Of a stretch of 64,000 nucleotides of DNA, positions 22,584 through 36,200 are shown one piece after another. The first letter of the stretch is position 1. Each line of letters opens with the position of its first letter. The notes under the pieces were generated by a model, which saw only the letters and a program-made list of their open reading frames with translations, searched no databases and was not told where the DNA came from. The position numbers and the translations under genes were made by a program. Source of the DNA: Carnegiea gigantea (lineage: Eukaryota; Streptophyta; Magnoliopsida; Caryophyllales; Cactaceae); contig JAKOGI010000083.1 in the NCBI GenBank assembly GCA_029747015.1, positions 121,001-185,000 on the forward strand, given 5' to 3'.

Positions 22584-23043
22584 ACAGGTTTTGTTGATTC
22601 TGACTATGCTGGTGATCTGGACAGGAGGAGGTCCATATCTGGGTATATCTTTACTTTGTGTGCAAGTGCTATCTCTTAGAAAGTATCGCTTCAGTCTATT
22701 GCAGCTTTATCTACTATAGAGGCTGAGTATGTTGCTGCTATGAAGGTGTAAAGGAAGCTACTTGGTTAAGGGGCCTTGTTACTGAGCTTGGAGTTCCACA
22801 GGCTACTACTATAGTATTTTCTGATAGTCAGAGTACGATTCACTTGACTAAGAATGATGTCTATCATTCAAAGACCAAGCACATCAGTGTTAAATATCAC
22901 TATGTCCGAGATATAGTTGCTGCAGGGGAGATAGTTGTGAGGAAGGTTCATACTTCAAAGAATCCTGCAGATATGCTTACTAAGCCTCTCCCTATAGCTA
23001 AGCTCGAGCATTGCTTGGACTTAGTTGGTGTTCACAACATTTG
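22584..23043 (+). pseudogene. Copia RNase H, continuation after the insertion
   Basis: Restarts in frame with FVDSDYAGDLDRRRSISGY, then [11 protein letters not shown], a [11 protein letters not shown] segment, and from 22844 an open frame with HVDV-like [29 protein letters not shown] and the usual C-terminal LVGVHNI. These are the Asp/Glu catalytic regions of Copia RNase H, which removes the RNA strand. A TAG replaces the Trp in the SAIS-K-VSL segment, and a one-base deletion near 22745 shifts the frame, so the copy is dead apart from the Gypsy insertion. Confidence 0.9.
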
Positions 23044-23112
23044 ATTGCCCTTCGGGGCTCTGCCCTTCGGGGCATCAACCTTTGGGGTGCTTTGGCGGTA
23101 TTCGAGAGTTGG

Positions 23113-23609
23113 TGTTACAAATTGGTCCAAGGTAGAGATTATTAGGTTGTGGCCCAATTTTACCTCGACGGCCCAACGAAGAAGCAACCGCAGCCAAATA
23201 AGGTAGTTAGGGTTTTGCAGAGTTCGTGCGGCTACGATAGTTAGGGTTTACGGAATTCTCGCTCATCATAAACCTTTATGATGGGCCTTCCTCTCCCCTT
23301 TCAAGAGACTAGCAAGAAATACCTACAGAGTACTCGGTTTTCACTTTCTTAGAGTTGTGAGAGAGAGATTATAAGAGATGTTGTAATTTTACGCTAGATC
23401 AAATCACACATTGTGATTGTAATTGCCCCTGTACTCCTCTTTCTCATAGTGGATTGTTTGGGCTCGTCGCCGTCCGCAGTTTTTCCCGTGTTGGGTTTTC
23501 CATGTAATTATTGGGTATTCTTGTTTTGTTCTTGTTATCTTTGTTTTACTTCTGATTATCTATCCTATCCTATTACTTCCACAAATTAAAGATGCTCAAT
23601 TTCCCAACA
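23113..23609 (+). repeat. 3' LTR of the plus-strand Copia (497 bp)
   Basis: Starts TGTTACAAATTGG about 70 bases after the pol stop and ends TTTCCCAACA. Its last 170 bases are homologous to the inverted complement of 1311-1479, and its middle to 13814-13900. It contains GAGAGAGATTATAAGAGATG and a Copia-typical short T-rich end. Confidence 0.82.
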
Positions 23610-23755
23610 ATTTACTAACAAAGGTCACTAATTGAGCTATCAAGCAGTCCAATCATTTCAACAGCCTATTCACAAATACTATTGCTTCTTAAAGAAAATG
23701 AATTACCTTATAGGTACATCTATTGCTTGTATCCTTCGAATTTCATTTATTCAAT

Positions 23756-26700
23756 TGTAATAATCGAGAAGTTTAGAACGTATTTAATTATTGAAATTAA
23801 TAATTTCATTAACTATGTTTTGTTGAATTAGTTATGTTAGACTAATTTTTACGTGCCAATTGGATGTAATATTTTATGTGGTGTAATTTTATAAATTTTC
23901 CTAATTTATTTTGTGATTACATGAACGTATTGGGTTTATTAACAGTTAGTTCGAGGCATAGTTACGCAAAATTTGGCAAGTTAAATTCCGATATTTGGGG
24001 TCGAGATCAATCGAGGACAGATTAATTAGAACCAAACGCATTTTTGGTTTAACAAGTAAGGGCACACCAAAAAAAAAAAAGAGAGAAGGGGGGTTGAGAC
24101 CCCAGTCTCGATTGAGAAGGGGAAGGGCTTCGACCCTTTATCCCTGTTCTCGAGGCAGACTAGAAAAGACGGAAAGAGGGAGGCAAGCAGAGAGAGAGGG
24201 GGGAGAGGATTGGGGCAGTGACCGATGATAGTTGACGGACAGCGACCTGGCTGGGCGTTAGCTGCCCCAAGTTGTGGCATCACTCAGCCTCTAGTGCAGA
24301 AGGAGATGGGATAGGGTTTTGAAACCCTAAGCATAGCCACCACTGCCACCATTGGCAGTCAAGGTTGAAAGCATAGCGAGCAAAAGGGTGAGAGCAAGAG
24401 GTAGGGGACGCGAACAGCAGCATCAGCAGCACCAATGGGGAGGTAAATCGAGCAGAAGCAGGCTGAGAGGAGGAACGTCGCAACCAACAGTAGGAAAAGG
24501 AAAAACGAGTTTCGATCCAGCCTAGAAACCGTCCATACAACCCATTATTGGGTCCTTTATCTTGGAATTGAAGTGAGTGGTTCTTGAATCTTGATCCCTA
24601 AATAGTGGTAATTTGCAAAGTTTTCTCTTCCAATCATGCATTGATTGGATTTTAGAAATAAGACCTAGACGAATTGAGAATTGTGGATAGTAGATGATTG
24701 TTTGGAATTAACTGAAATGGTTCGGGTTCAAATTGAGTTGAGTTTGAGGATTGTTTGCGAGAGGTGATATGAAGAGGGAGTCCGGGGGTTGTGTGATTGA
24801 TAAACTAACAAAATGCAAGGTGTATTGCTGAGTCTTGATACTATGTTTATCACTTGTGAGTGACCCAATTTTATTGTTGCATGCTACCAGTTTGTCAAAA
24901 ACTTTTATGTTGAATCGGTAATAAACTGTGAAATGAAAATAATCACGAACCCTTCATGCTTTGCTGTAATCATATCTCTAGTTTCGTTAGATTATGTAAT
25001 GTACATTCCTGTTGATAGTGCTAATGCTTATGTTATGTTGATGTTGCCGTTGCTCTTAGTTTATGTTTGTTTTGCTTTGCCAAGTCGAGGTCCATGATCA
25101 TTTCTGTATCATGAACTAAGAACTTTGAATGGATTCGTTGAACCGTTCAGCTGAATCGTTCAGTTCGTTCACTTGTTGTCCAAATGTTAAATCGTTACCC
25201 TTTTGAATAGATAAAGTACCATGTAAAGGTTCAGAGCATGGTTTAAAGGTTTCATTTCCTATAGACTTCGAACAAATTTAGCAAACTAGAAAGCTTGTGG
25301 TTGAATTGCAAAACCAAACTGCTGAGTGCTTCTAAGTGAAACTAATTATGCTAAGTCACAAATTAGTGGCCTTTAAAACAAGTTTTAATATTTCTTTCCT
25401 TGAAAGGTGCATGCTAACTTTGTCATTGACTCGCTTATAAGCATACTTTACCAAAATGAGTGGTTATGTACTTGTTGTAAGTTGATTTGAGCTTATTAAT
25501 TCATTTTGGCCTTCTTGAAAAGGGAAATAGCACTGTTATGATACAATGAAAATTTCGATGCAAAACATGTTGAAAATCAAATGCATATGAAATGTTTTGG
25601 CCTAGGAAAATCATGCTAATGGTTTGGACACAAATTTAGAGATGGAGCCATGGTACGGGAGCCCTAATTTATAGGGAGTAGACCTAGAAGTGTGAACCTT
25701 AGAAGACCCTGACGAGGATAAATGTCCACTAAATATGAAAGGCCTCAGGCATTACTATGAAATGTGAGTAACGATCTCACTTAAACAAGCACAAATACAT
25801 AAATCCGATGCCCCAGAAAAATGATTTCTTGACAAATGTGTGTTGTGAACTCCTCATTCAAGGATTATATTAGTGCATATGCTTGGAAAAATGCATGTAC
25901 TCTTTAAAAGAACCTTGTTAGATTCCAAATGACTCCTTTGTGAATAAGAATTGTTTTTATAAGTGATTACATTGATTTAAGTAAAGGTGCTAGCCGTCTT
26001 ATGTGTTAACCTCATTTTCTTATGAAAAGAACTTACATTGGTGACTCAAGTTGAACTCTTTGACGTTAAGTGCTTATGTGTGACTTGAACGTCCTATTGT
26101 TCTCAGTGTCTGGGTTATAGCTTGAGGCAACCTGCTATTGTGTCATTTCTGCATGTTATATGATGTAAAACAAGTGTAGTATATGTGATCATCATTATTA
26201 AGTTGCAAGAGTCATAACTTAGGCAAGTTTAGAACTCTTGTGTGTGGAATGGAAGAAGGAAAGAGATCCTATTTGGAGGTAGTTAAGGCATTGATGGATA
26301 TGGGTGGCCTTATATGCTTAGTATATGATATTAAATGTCAAATTATGTGTGATTGCTACTTAAAAGTATTACGTGCAACTGTTTTATTTTCTTAGGGTTG
26401 AGGATCATTCACTAAGCGTATGGTAGTCCATCCCCTCTCTATTCCCCTTTTCCCCAAGTTCTTGAAATGACAAGTAGAAGTCGGTTCATGTAAGCCGAGT
26501 TGGAGTCTCCCTTTTGCTTTGGAAAATGTGTTATATGCATGTACATACGTAGACTCATGAGTTTAATAATGTAATCTAATGTAGTCATAAGTTCTTGAGC
26601 TTATGCAAATTAAACAAGGTGGTCCATGTATCGCATATTAAATAGTAGTCGCTCTGAATGGCCATGTAGGCCAACCATCTGATTAGTCAACCATTTGTTT

Positions 26701-27010
26701 AGTTGGTGTTAGTTACCATAGGATGTAAACCCCAGTACTCCGAATGTGTGATCCGCTGAACTGTATCTTATTTTTTTAAATTGAACTTCATACTTGGTGC
26801 ACTCCGAGCATGTGGCCCGTAGAGTTGTGATTTTCGGCGTATAGTCGTTGAGCTGGTTGGTTATGTCTTTTATTTATTATTAATTGTAGGGACCTAATGT
26901 AAGGCTTTAAGCCTAGGTTTTGGTCAATTTTTAGGCTGAACTTTGTCCATGTCGCTCCATAACTGTAGAAAACATTAACATCTCTAACTCTAGGGGATAA
27001 GAGTGTTACA
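23756..27010 (+). mobile_element. Solo LTR, 3.26 kb, related to the giant LTR
   Basis: Begins TGTAATAATCG and ends GAGTGTTACA. It is bordered by TCAAT at 23751-23755 and again at 27011-27015, a perfect 5-bp target duplication. No PBS or internal sequence is present. The 3' 400 bases align by eye with 6230-6609: GTCGCTCT, then a GCCAACCATCTG stretch, GGATGTAAACCCC, the triplicated CTCCG motif, and GTTACA. Solo LTRs arise by recombination between the two LTRs of one insertion. Orientation follows the homology. Confidence 0.88.
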
Positions 27011-27015
27011 TCAAT

Positions 27016-29684
27016 GCAATGCAAAGTTTATAATGTATTGAACATGGGATGATTTTATAATTGTTTTTGTCGCTGAAATATGGACCCAAACTCATAAACT
27101 AGTTATTCATAGATTCAGGGATATGTGGATAACATAGCATGCACAGGATTTTCTTGGGGTAATTTGAGCAACCCCAAATGTATCTCTATCTTAGTCGTCG
27201 ACATTATGCATTGTTCGTTGTTGGGTTCCACTTTTAGATAGGAGTAACAAAATTTTGATGATATTCCTCTCTTTTTTGCCCTCATTTTTGACTAAATTGA
27301 ATTCGAAATTGTGCACTCTCACATAAAAAATATATTTTTCATCTGTGTACGATACCTTCGAGTGTAAAATAGATGCCGCAAGTGTACAAATTTCGTCGTA
27401 GTACTTGAGGGTTGTTTCCTTAAGGATGTCGGACAAGATTAAGACCATTAAAGTAGTCTATACTATCGTATAACTAAATCAATAACTGAACAAGTAACAA
27501 ATAAACCTTACTAAAATCAACCACGCCTAGGCGACTATAATTCATAACACTAAAATTAAACATAATAAATAATTAAGTTAGACCTAGTGAATCATTTCTG
27601 TTCTTAATGCCAATTACATGCCTACCTACCAGAAGTGATCAATCACTATAATCTAAATGAGACATTATATAATCTAATTAAATAGAACTAAAACAACTAG
27701 AAGATCAAAAGGCAGGAAAATGAAATTGATGTAATTTCTACCTAACTCATTTGGGGATATGATTGAAGAATATATCCAGCGAGCGTAACTCAAGCAAATC
27801 GACCAGCAAGAATAGCATCAAAGAAAGCAGAACCTGATTAAAGAGCACAGGACAAAATATCCAATAGTAGTTATACATTCTGCCAGGAAACAATTGAAAA
27901 CAATTCTTCAATGCCATTGAGGAAATGGACAAGCAACCCAAGAACCCCTTAGTAATACAAATCAGGCCATTAAAATGGAGGGAAAAGTGAGCGTAAACAG
28001 AACTCACGGGCGTCCCTGCCTGGTGAGCTCGACCTAGCTCCGAACGGACCTCCATTAATGGAGGTTCTAAGCTCTACATGTGTAGTAAAAACATAACAAA
28101 ACAGGGGAAAAGGAAAACTGTAAAAATTGACCCAAACTTGCAACCTTTCAAAGCTAAAATCCGAAATTCAACCAATCTTGCAAATGAACTAACCGCCTTA
28201 AGCCAGTAGAAATAGAGGAGTATCACCAAACTCAATTAATGGCTGCCAATAGAGGTCTAAAGCATAGTAACCAAAACAAAGGAGACACAGCGCACCTGAG
28301 ATGCAATTTTTCTAAAATGAAACCCAAAATTAGTTCAACAACAAGTGAGGAATCATTATTTTTCACCCCAAATTAACAAACCGAGCTTCAAGGACATGAA
28401 AATTGCACGCTAGAAACTAAATCTGAAAGCAAAATTGAAGCGGAGAAATCGAAGATAAACATTAAAACCAAAACCGCAAATCACTAAAAACTGAAATTGA
28501 AACTCAAGTTACTAGTCAAAAAACCTAATCAAAACCTAGATTCCCTTGCTTGTTTCGGCACAGGCTCGATTTATACTCGAACCCTTTCAATTGTGTCCCT
28601 TGATGTCAAGCGATGTGGACGGTAGAGATGAGGATGCGCTGGCATTTGGCGATGGTGAACTGGCGTTGGTGGCACTGATCTGGTGATGAGGGTCGATGAA
28701 GATCGTTGAGTTGGATGGTGCCAGATTGAGAGAGAGAGAGAGAGAGATGAGATGGAGATCAGTGACGAAGCTCAGATGAAGGGGGCTTCAGGTGTACCTG
28801 CCGAGAGGAGAGACAGAAAATTAGAATGAAAGGGGAGGGGGTGGGACACATGCTACGCACGCATTGCTGGGTAGGGATTCAGATTTTATTTTTGTTCTTT
28901 TTTTTTTTTGGCTCTCTTTTCATCATTTCTTTAACAATTTTTCTTGATTTTCAATACCTACAAAATCAAATTAAATTAAATAAAAAACTAAATATAACAA
29001 TTATTTTGAACATAAATTAGGTATAAAGATATTATAAAAATATCATATTTTTGGCACAAACAATCTTCACAGTACAAGGGTATGTGTATTGTGCTCTATC
29101 TCACAGTTGAATTCTTTTGTATTTTTCTTATTTCCAAAGAAAATTAAAATTAAGTCCAGTAGCCAACGTAGAAAAGATGGACTCATAATCATTGCATGGT
29201 GTAGTGGCAAACTTCTTGTCTAGGCAAGATTTGTCAGGTTGTGTTAAAAGAAAAATAAATTTTTAATGGTTGCAATTGTCAAGAGTTGAATAGTTCACCA
29301 TAACATGTTAAATGAACACGTAATTTCATTGTATATTTTAATCATATTGGGTAGCCTTCTTCATTTGGAATTACTGTAATGCTTCGATTGAGGCTCTTCT
29401 ACTACATTTGCAGTACTTAATGGATTTATAAGGTTAAGTAAAAGGTTTAAAAGTAGGGCATCACATAATCTCATTACAAACATATACACATATAATAGTC
29501 GTTTTTTTACATTCGAAAAAGTATATTTAGAATTTAGCAATAAATCGATGTACTATGGGGAGTAAGGGGCTTGTCCCTCTCCTTTACACCAAGAAAAATG
29601 AGTAAATCAGCACCATCACCAGAGACATATAAGTTTATATGTTCTATATGCGTGGGGGTGTATGCCTTATGGCAGCCAATGATG
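27016..29684. other. No gene; AT-rich sequence with a possible old LTR-element remnant
   Basis: At 27370-27430 the text GCAAGTGTACAAATTTCGTC and TTGTTTCCTTAAGGATGTCG resembles a dispersed plant repeat type, and a comparable stretch lies at 55638-55690. Reverse frames at 27191-27448 and 27747-28055 carry no known domain. From 28560 to 28830 the minus strand looks like an untranslated leader. I saw no paired LTRs. The function is unknown. Confidence 0.35.
28728..28747. repeat. (GA)n microsatellite
   Basis: Ten uninterrupted AG/GA units. Confidence 0.95.
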
Positions 29685-29688
29685 TAAA

Positions 29689-30062
29689 GAGCAGGGGCAA
29701 TGGTTGCCCCGCGGGAAGGAAATAAGGGGGGCGAGCCAGTGGGCGGCCTGCCGCCGTGCACAAGTCAGCTCGAGGCCACCGGCTCGCGGGGCGGCTTCCT
29801 GCCCCAGGCCTTCCCCCTCACCTTTTCTCTCTTTTTTTTAAAAGTTTTATTGTTTTTTATTTTGGTTTTGGATTTTAAAAAAAATAGTTGTGTGTTGGGA
29901 TGTGAGTTTATGGGTATTATTTTATTTGGTGAGCCAAAGTGGTGAGCCAATCATTGAAGAGGCTGAGGCTTGTGGAGGCAAAAAATTGGAAAAGATGGTT
30001 GATGTGGCAGTGGTAGGCCCCTACCGATGAGCTAAATTTTTAACTCACCATTGTTCATGCTC
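29689..30062. mobile_element. PIF/Harbinger-type MITE, 374 bp
   Basis: The left end GAGCAGGGGCAATGG and the right end CCATTGTTCATGCTC form an imperfect inverted repeat. TAA occurs at 29685-29687 (one base from the end) and 30063-30065, fitting a TWA target. Interior text GATGTGGCAGTGGTAGG parallels GATGTGGCAGGTCAGAG in the MITE at 59594. There is a GC-rich left half (29700-29800) and no coding content. Confidence 0.7.
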
Positions 30063-30065
30063 TAA

Positions 30066-30734
30066 GAAGTTGATTATCGTGAGAAGACCTAGAAAAGACC
30101 ATATAACACATTGAATCTTCTTCCAATAGTTGGTATTAAAAGAAAGGGATCGGTCCATGTGCTTTTATCTTGGCTAATCACACAGTGCCACATCAACCTG
30201 GCCCACAGTTTCTCTCTCCTTCTCTATTTTCTTGTCTCTCTTTCCTCACCTATTTGGCTTGAAATATCATGCCATGCCCTCGTGGACCCATGCCATTGTT
30301 CCAGAAACCACATAGTTGCAAAAACCACAAAGAGAGTGTGTGGATGAGAGTGACCTCTATGTAGGCACCATTTATTGTAGTGTAATTTTAATCTTTTCAT
30401 TTCTCTGTTGGTATTTCATTGATTATTGACATAAAAATTGGCTAGATCCTGGAAGTGAACTCTACTATTTTTTGTGGCAAACTATTACCTTAAACTTGGT
30501 GATCGTTAGATTAGAGAGGTTTTATTTTAAAGTTGAACTTTAAATAGGAACGGAGTCAAAGTCAAATGTAAAGGGGTCCATAAATTAGATTCAATAATTT
30601 ATAGTGGTACGTAGTAAGATTGAAAATCAACTCAATTTTACATATTTTATAATATCTTATAGTTTAAAAATGACTTTTATGTGAAAGATCCACGACCCCA
30701 TTCCGTCCATTAAGAGCATTACCATTGACTTGAA
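30066..30734. other. Spacer without recognised features
   Basis: AT-rich sequence between a MITE and a Helitron. Short open frames have no recognisable domain. Confidence 0.5.
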
Positions 30735-30747
30735 ACTAGTCTGGACC

Positions 30748-30760
30748 CGTGCTATGCACG
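30748..30760 (-). terminator. Helitron 3' terminal hairpin
   Basis: CGTGC and GCACG pair around a 3-base loop, eight bases before CTAGT on the minus strand. In Helitrons this hairpin marks where rolling-circle transfer stops. Confidence 0.85.
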
Positions 30761-31199
30761 ATGCATGTTAAAATAGACATTTCATGACATATAATATGCA
30801 AGTAATGAACCAATAGCCATTGTAGATATAGTTAATATTATAATTCAGGAAAGATGATAGAATAATCAATGAAAAATATATGTGGATAGCAAATTCATAT
30901 ATAACCATTGGGATGAACAACTAAAAACCACAAAAAACCACATGACTTAGAAAAAGGTCTATAATAGTATGATAGAAATAGTAGATAGTGATTATGATAA
31001 AAGATACGCTAAATAATATGATGAGCAACCAATCTATCATGCCAATGATGAAGAATCCACCTCCTCCTTTTATACGTACAGAGGAAATAAATTTTAAAAA
31101 TATAATTTGAATGACAATGATGGAGTTGAAGTTTATATTTACACGTGATCTACCTGGTGTACCTAACATTGGTCTTTCGTAAGTAATAAACCTCTTCCT

Positions 31200-33201
31200 C
31201 CCAATGAACCGGTGCAATTAAAGCGATAGGAACCTCTACTTCATAGTGACGTGGGGGCTCCATGACAAATACCCATGGTTCACCTATATAATCATCTATA
31301 ATCGCATAAAGCGATAGATGACCATATGGCTGTAGAAAATATTAACATAGGATATAGTCAATAATAAAAGAATAAACTGTGTTAACTATGATACGTAGGG
31401 AAAACTGTAATACATGTGATGCATACACATCCAACTGGGCAGTCGTCGTATGCAAAAGAATTTGAGCATCCTCATGAAGAACTGTAAACTCTCTACAACC
31501 TGTATTATCTTGCAAGAGAACTCTGAATATATACCTATAATTTTTAATAACACAGGATGGTTATAATAATGCAAACATGTATTGGGAAAAGTACAACAAA
31601 GTACACAACAATAGGCAATCAAGTAAGCAAACCTCTTTTGTGTCAAATTTGGAGATTGACATGTACAGTAAGGTACATTCAGAGCGAATACATAAGAGTG
31701 ATCACTTTTTTTGCAATTAGTGCAGGCATTATAAATCAACGGGTGAATTTCAATGACGTATGCAAAAAGTCGGTAATATCTTACCTGCATATTGTGAACT
31801 GTAAAGATTATGTTTTGTTAAAAGAATATATGCAAGTATAAAGTTACATTTGTAAGGGAAATTTCTAGCTTACATTTCGCGTAGATGCATATTCATATAA
31901 TCTAATCCTTCGAACATCGAACAACTTCTCTAGATGGTACATACGTAATGTTCTCTTACGCATGAAATCAAAATGGGTCATCACACCCTTAGTGCCCGAG
32001 AACCTAATATATGTAGGGAGGGTAACATGTGTGAGATCAAGTATATATAACTTATAAGGGAAATGGAAATTAAAACTAATGTTGTTGGTTGTATATACCA
32101 TCCTTCAAAGTCTTCTGTTGCTTGAATGTCCGGGTTAATAAGCAATCTACTAACTGGTAAAGTAGAGACCGATATTCCTAAAAGTACATTTTATGCAAGA
32201 AAAGATGTTAATAAAGTATACCATCATAGTGATGCTAACAAATCTGATGGGGTAAAAGTATATGAATGGGATGTGATGGTATCTTGATATTCTCTAATGT
32301 GCACTCTAGAAGCAAGAAGTATATTTTCAGTACCCAAATATTGCTGAAGGTGGGTACCCTCAACTTCCGCGAAATCTCCCCATAAAGTTAGCCTCAACGG
32401 GTGTATGCTACATATAAGAATTAGATGTACTAATATTGTTAGGGAGAGTAATATGTATTAATAGAAAATGAAAAATCTATACTTATGGAAATACATACTG
32501 CATATCAGAAAGTAATAATTCGCGCCTTACAGTGCCCCTGTTCCTTGTCGTTTCTAACGGCGATATTGCCACTACCATGCCGATGACGTCTGTACAACAA
32601 AATGATATGAAAATGTTATAGATAATTGAGAGGAAATACATAGAGAAATATAGGTACTTAAGTTCACCGTGTTAATTATACGTACCTACAACATTGTTAC
32701 GTGTTCTTAGACGCCGAGGGACATCAATGAATGACACACAAGGTGGTAGGTGCTGGTAAGGAATATCAGGACAATCCACAACCACGCCAAGGAGTCTCGA
32801 TCTCGGCGTAAAAACCAACTTCAAATTGTTCTTTACCACATTCCTCTCTCTATCTGTCGCAGCATCAACCAAGAGCCCGGAGATGTGGTAAACTTTGCCA
32901 GCATCGAGTATAGATCGCCATTGGTGAATTTGAGCATCACCTTCTATGCTAGCGAATATCTCATCACACTATAAAACAATCAACTCCATTGATAAGCAAT
33001 ATACTTGTACACAGTGGGAAAATTTTCAGCAACTTCAATAAACCAATACCTGATAGTCCATGAATATAACTTTCCACAGTGTGCGTTGCTCATATACTCG
33101 AACCGTCATTGATCGCACAAGTCGAACAATTAGGGTAACCGATCTATTGCAAGGGTTGATAGCACATATGGGCATAGAAGTGTGCACTAAACCTGACATA
33201 T
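31200..33201 (-). pseudogene. Helitron RPA70-like single-strand DNA-binding protein, multi-exon
   Basis: Minus-strand exons with GT-AG borders can be read. 33201-33050 holds NPCNRSVTLIVRLVRSMTV and VIFMDYQ. 32968-32686 holds CDEIFASIEGD, GKVYHISGLLVDAATDRERN and FIDVPRRLRTRNNVV. 32589-32499 holds DVIGMVVAISPLE and RRELLLSDM. 32407-32283 holds LRLTLWGDFAEVEG. 32177-32099 holds ISVSTLPVSRLLINPDIQ. Further down, 31790-31600 holds a zinc-ribbon-like CTNCKK...YCTCQSPN segment. This follows the OB-folds and C-terminal zinc ribbon of replication protein A, carried by many plant Helitrons. Introns keep phase. The donor after 32283 is AT where GT is expected. Assignment of exons below 31600 is unclear. 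Confidence 0.78.
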
Positions 33202-33277
33202 CTGTAACCATTAATAAAAGAAGAAAATAGATTAGCATAATCCAATATAGTGAACACATCATGATAGCGAATGAAAT

Positions 33278-36200
33278 CTATATGAATGCAAATAACACCA
33301 TTGTTATATGAGTAGAAGGGACTAACCAAGCATCAGGAATGCCATTAAAAATTTCACGGTAGACAATATTTTTGGTCATGTTGTGAGGCACATCCCTTTT
33401 GTTGCAAATTAAGAACTTCAGCCCTAAAGGACAGGTGACGCGAGAGATAGCTACATATAGTTGACCGTGGGAGAACACAGGTTTTGGGAGATAAACTCCT
33501 ACATATTGTAATGTTTGGCCTTGACTTTTATTAATTGTCATTGCAAAACCCAATTTCAGAGGGAACTGTCTTCTCTTTAAGGCAAATGGTGAGTCCTTAG
33601 CTGAAGGACTTAAGTCAACCCGTGGAATAGTCACTACATGCCCAATATTTCTTCCAGTCAAGATTTTGGCTTGGACTACCTTCGTACCAAGTCTTTCAAT
33701 AATCAAGCGAGTGCCATTGCATAACCCAATTGATGGGTCAAGATTTCTTAGTAGAACAACAGGCACACCAACTTTCAACTGAAGTTCATGATTCGGGAAT
33801 CCTGAAAAGTTCATACCATGTAACATCTCTGGTGGATTAATGTCATCAATAACGGAATCAATGTTGGTTGCTAGGAATGTGTCCGAACTCAGGTATGTAC
33901 GGCTACAACCGGAAATCATTGATAGAATCTTGGAATTTATTTCATCCACATCAGTGTTTAGGAGGGCTAATATACAACGGTCCTGAAAATAGGACTCGTT
34001 TTTGTATCTTTCCACTAATTTTGGGTACACAAATTCTATCAAGTTCGTGAGGCCGTTGTTGTCATTCTTAATGAGAAATTCTTCAGGAATCTTTATCCAA
34101 TCCAATTCACTACCGCCTAAAAATGAGTATCCTTGCACACAACCATTGCCAACATTCAAAGTCCAATCTGCAAAACTTCATAACCGCTCATGTTCATTGT
34201 CAGTTAAATTTGAATGCATAAGGCGCATGTTGGTTTTAAGATGTTGAATGTTGCAGTAAGACCAAAAGGTTGCCCTTGATATTGAAGATGCAACGATATC
34301 TGCTCTACTACCCTTTGTAACAACAGGAAGTATTTGCCTAAAATCACCTCCAAAAATGACCATTTTCCCCCCAAATATTTGTTTCTGATTGCATAGATCT
34401 CGTAAAGACCGTTCAACTGCTTCTACCGTGTAGCGATGGGTCATGGGAGCCTCATCCCATATGATAAGTGATGTTTCCCTAATTAGCTGTGCTAATTCAG
34501 ACTGTTTAGAAATGGAGCATGTGGATGTCTCATCTGCATCAATTGGTATTTTAAACATTGAATGAGCTGTTTTCCCAAAAGGTAATAATAATGCAGCTAT
34601 TCCAGAGGATGCCACGGATAGCACCATCAACCCTTTTGACCTAAAATGTGTTACGATAGTTTTCCAAAGATATGTTTTCCCAGTTCCCCCACTGCCATAA
34701 ATAAAGAAGCAACCTCCTTCTCCATGTTCATCTGCTTGAATAACTGATTGGAAAACTCGCATTTGATCTGAATTCAATGTTGGTAGCAACATTTGTAGGT
34801 TATGGCTTTCTTGCTCTTGATCATAATCAAGTTGTTCTCTAATAAGTCTATTACCAAGTTGATGCACCCGATTAGGTGATGGCAAAGGCATAGGAGGGTA
34901 GTCCCTTAATAATCTGCCATTCTTATTCAAAATCATCTCAATTTCATAAAGTCCAAGGTCCTGTTGTTGTTCAACAGTAATCTGTAAACTATGGTCTATG
35001 AGATTCCTCTCTATTTGTCTTTGCAAATCATCAGTAAGGTCTTCCCAATGTTGCTCCCACAATCGATGGGGGTCAGACACTTCTGAGAACATAAGCATTG
35101 AACAGAACATACTTCGAAGTTCGGCCCCTGTTGCCCATATTGATGCTTCTGCTAGTGCCTCATGCCACTCATTAGCATCATCAACCAACCCTCATGCCAA
35201 GCAAGCTTCCTTAAAAGTTGAATATAATATTCCACTAACGGTTCTTAAATCCTCATATGATGTAGCTCCTTGAACAATGTACAACAACATTCGCAGATAG
35301 TATCTCTCGCCCATGTTTGGGTGAGCATAGGGCAGTCGGCCAATGCATACCCTTTGTTTTCTTTTAGTCCATTTCCTCATTCCTTTATTCCATACATAAT
35401 AAGATGGGAATGTTGCATAGGTGTAACATCTTGCTTCAGGATCTTCAATGTTCGCCATGAACCAACCTATGAGCATAGTAACCCTCTGTGCTCTTTCCTC
35501 CACAACCCTATGAAGTCGATCACGATCATTGAATATAACATATTGTTGTCCCGGCAAGTGATACTGCAATAGTTCAACTGACGGATAACGTTGGGTGATC
35601 TCGAATTAAAATATTCTCCAAACAGCATCCACTGGTGACATAACGACAATCTAAGTATTGTTTAATCTCATTGACATCTTCATAGTTAGGAGGACCAATC
35701 CCCTGTTGAGGATTCTGGACATTGTCCTCAATCACTATGGTAGCTCTGTCAGCTCCCTTATGCATGTATTTGTGAAGGTACTTAATGACCTTCTTTTGTG
35801 CACACCGCTCTACATTAATATGTGCATCGTATTTGACACATAGATCACGGTTATATGGGATTACCCATCTATTATCCATTCTCTTACCACGAATAGTTAC
35901 ACTTCGACTATCATCCCGGCGCCTGTATTTCACAAAACCATTTTCTTCAATAATGGTCTTATCGCAAAAACTCTTAGGGTAATGCTTTGTGCACGTGTTA
36001 CCATCCATGCATCGAGCATACGGGATGTCAGTCCCACATGGACCATGTATCATATGTCTTGTAACAGTTTCAAACACGAGGGGGTCAGTGTCTTCATCAG
36101 GGAGCTCTGCGCATATAATACGGTCGATGTCTTCAGTGCACGTAGGCTTGTCCTCACTTGCAAGGGTTAGCAATATATGGGCATGTGGTAATCCCCGTTT

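Noticed and set aside
24026..24540. Minus-strand frames in the solo LTR
   Set aside because: GC-richer leader-like stretch; no known domain and inside a defined LTR.
33868..34247. Plus-strand frames over the Helitron helicase
   Set aside because: Shadows of the minus-strand helicase, whose motifs are unmistakable.
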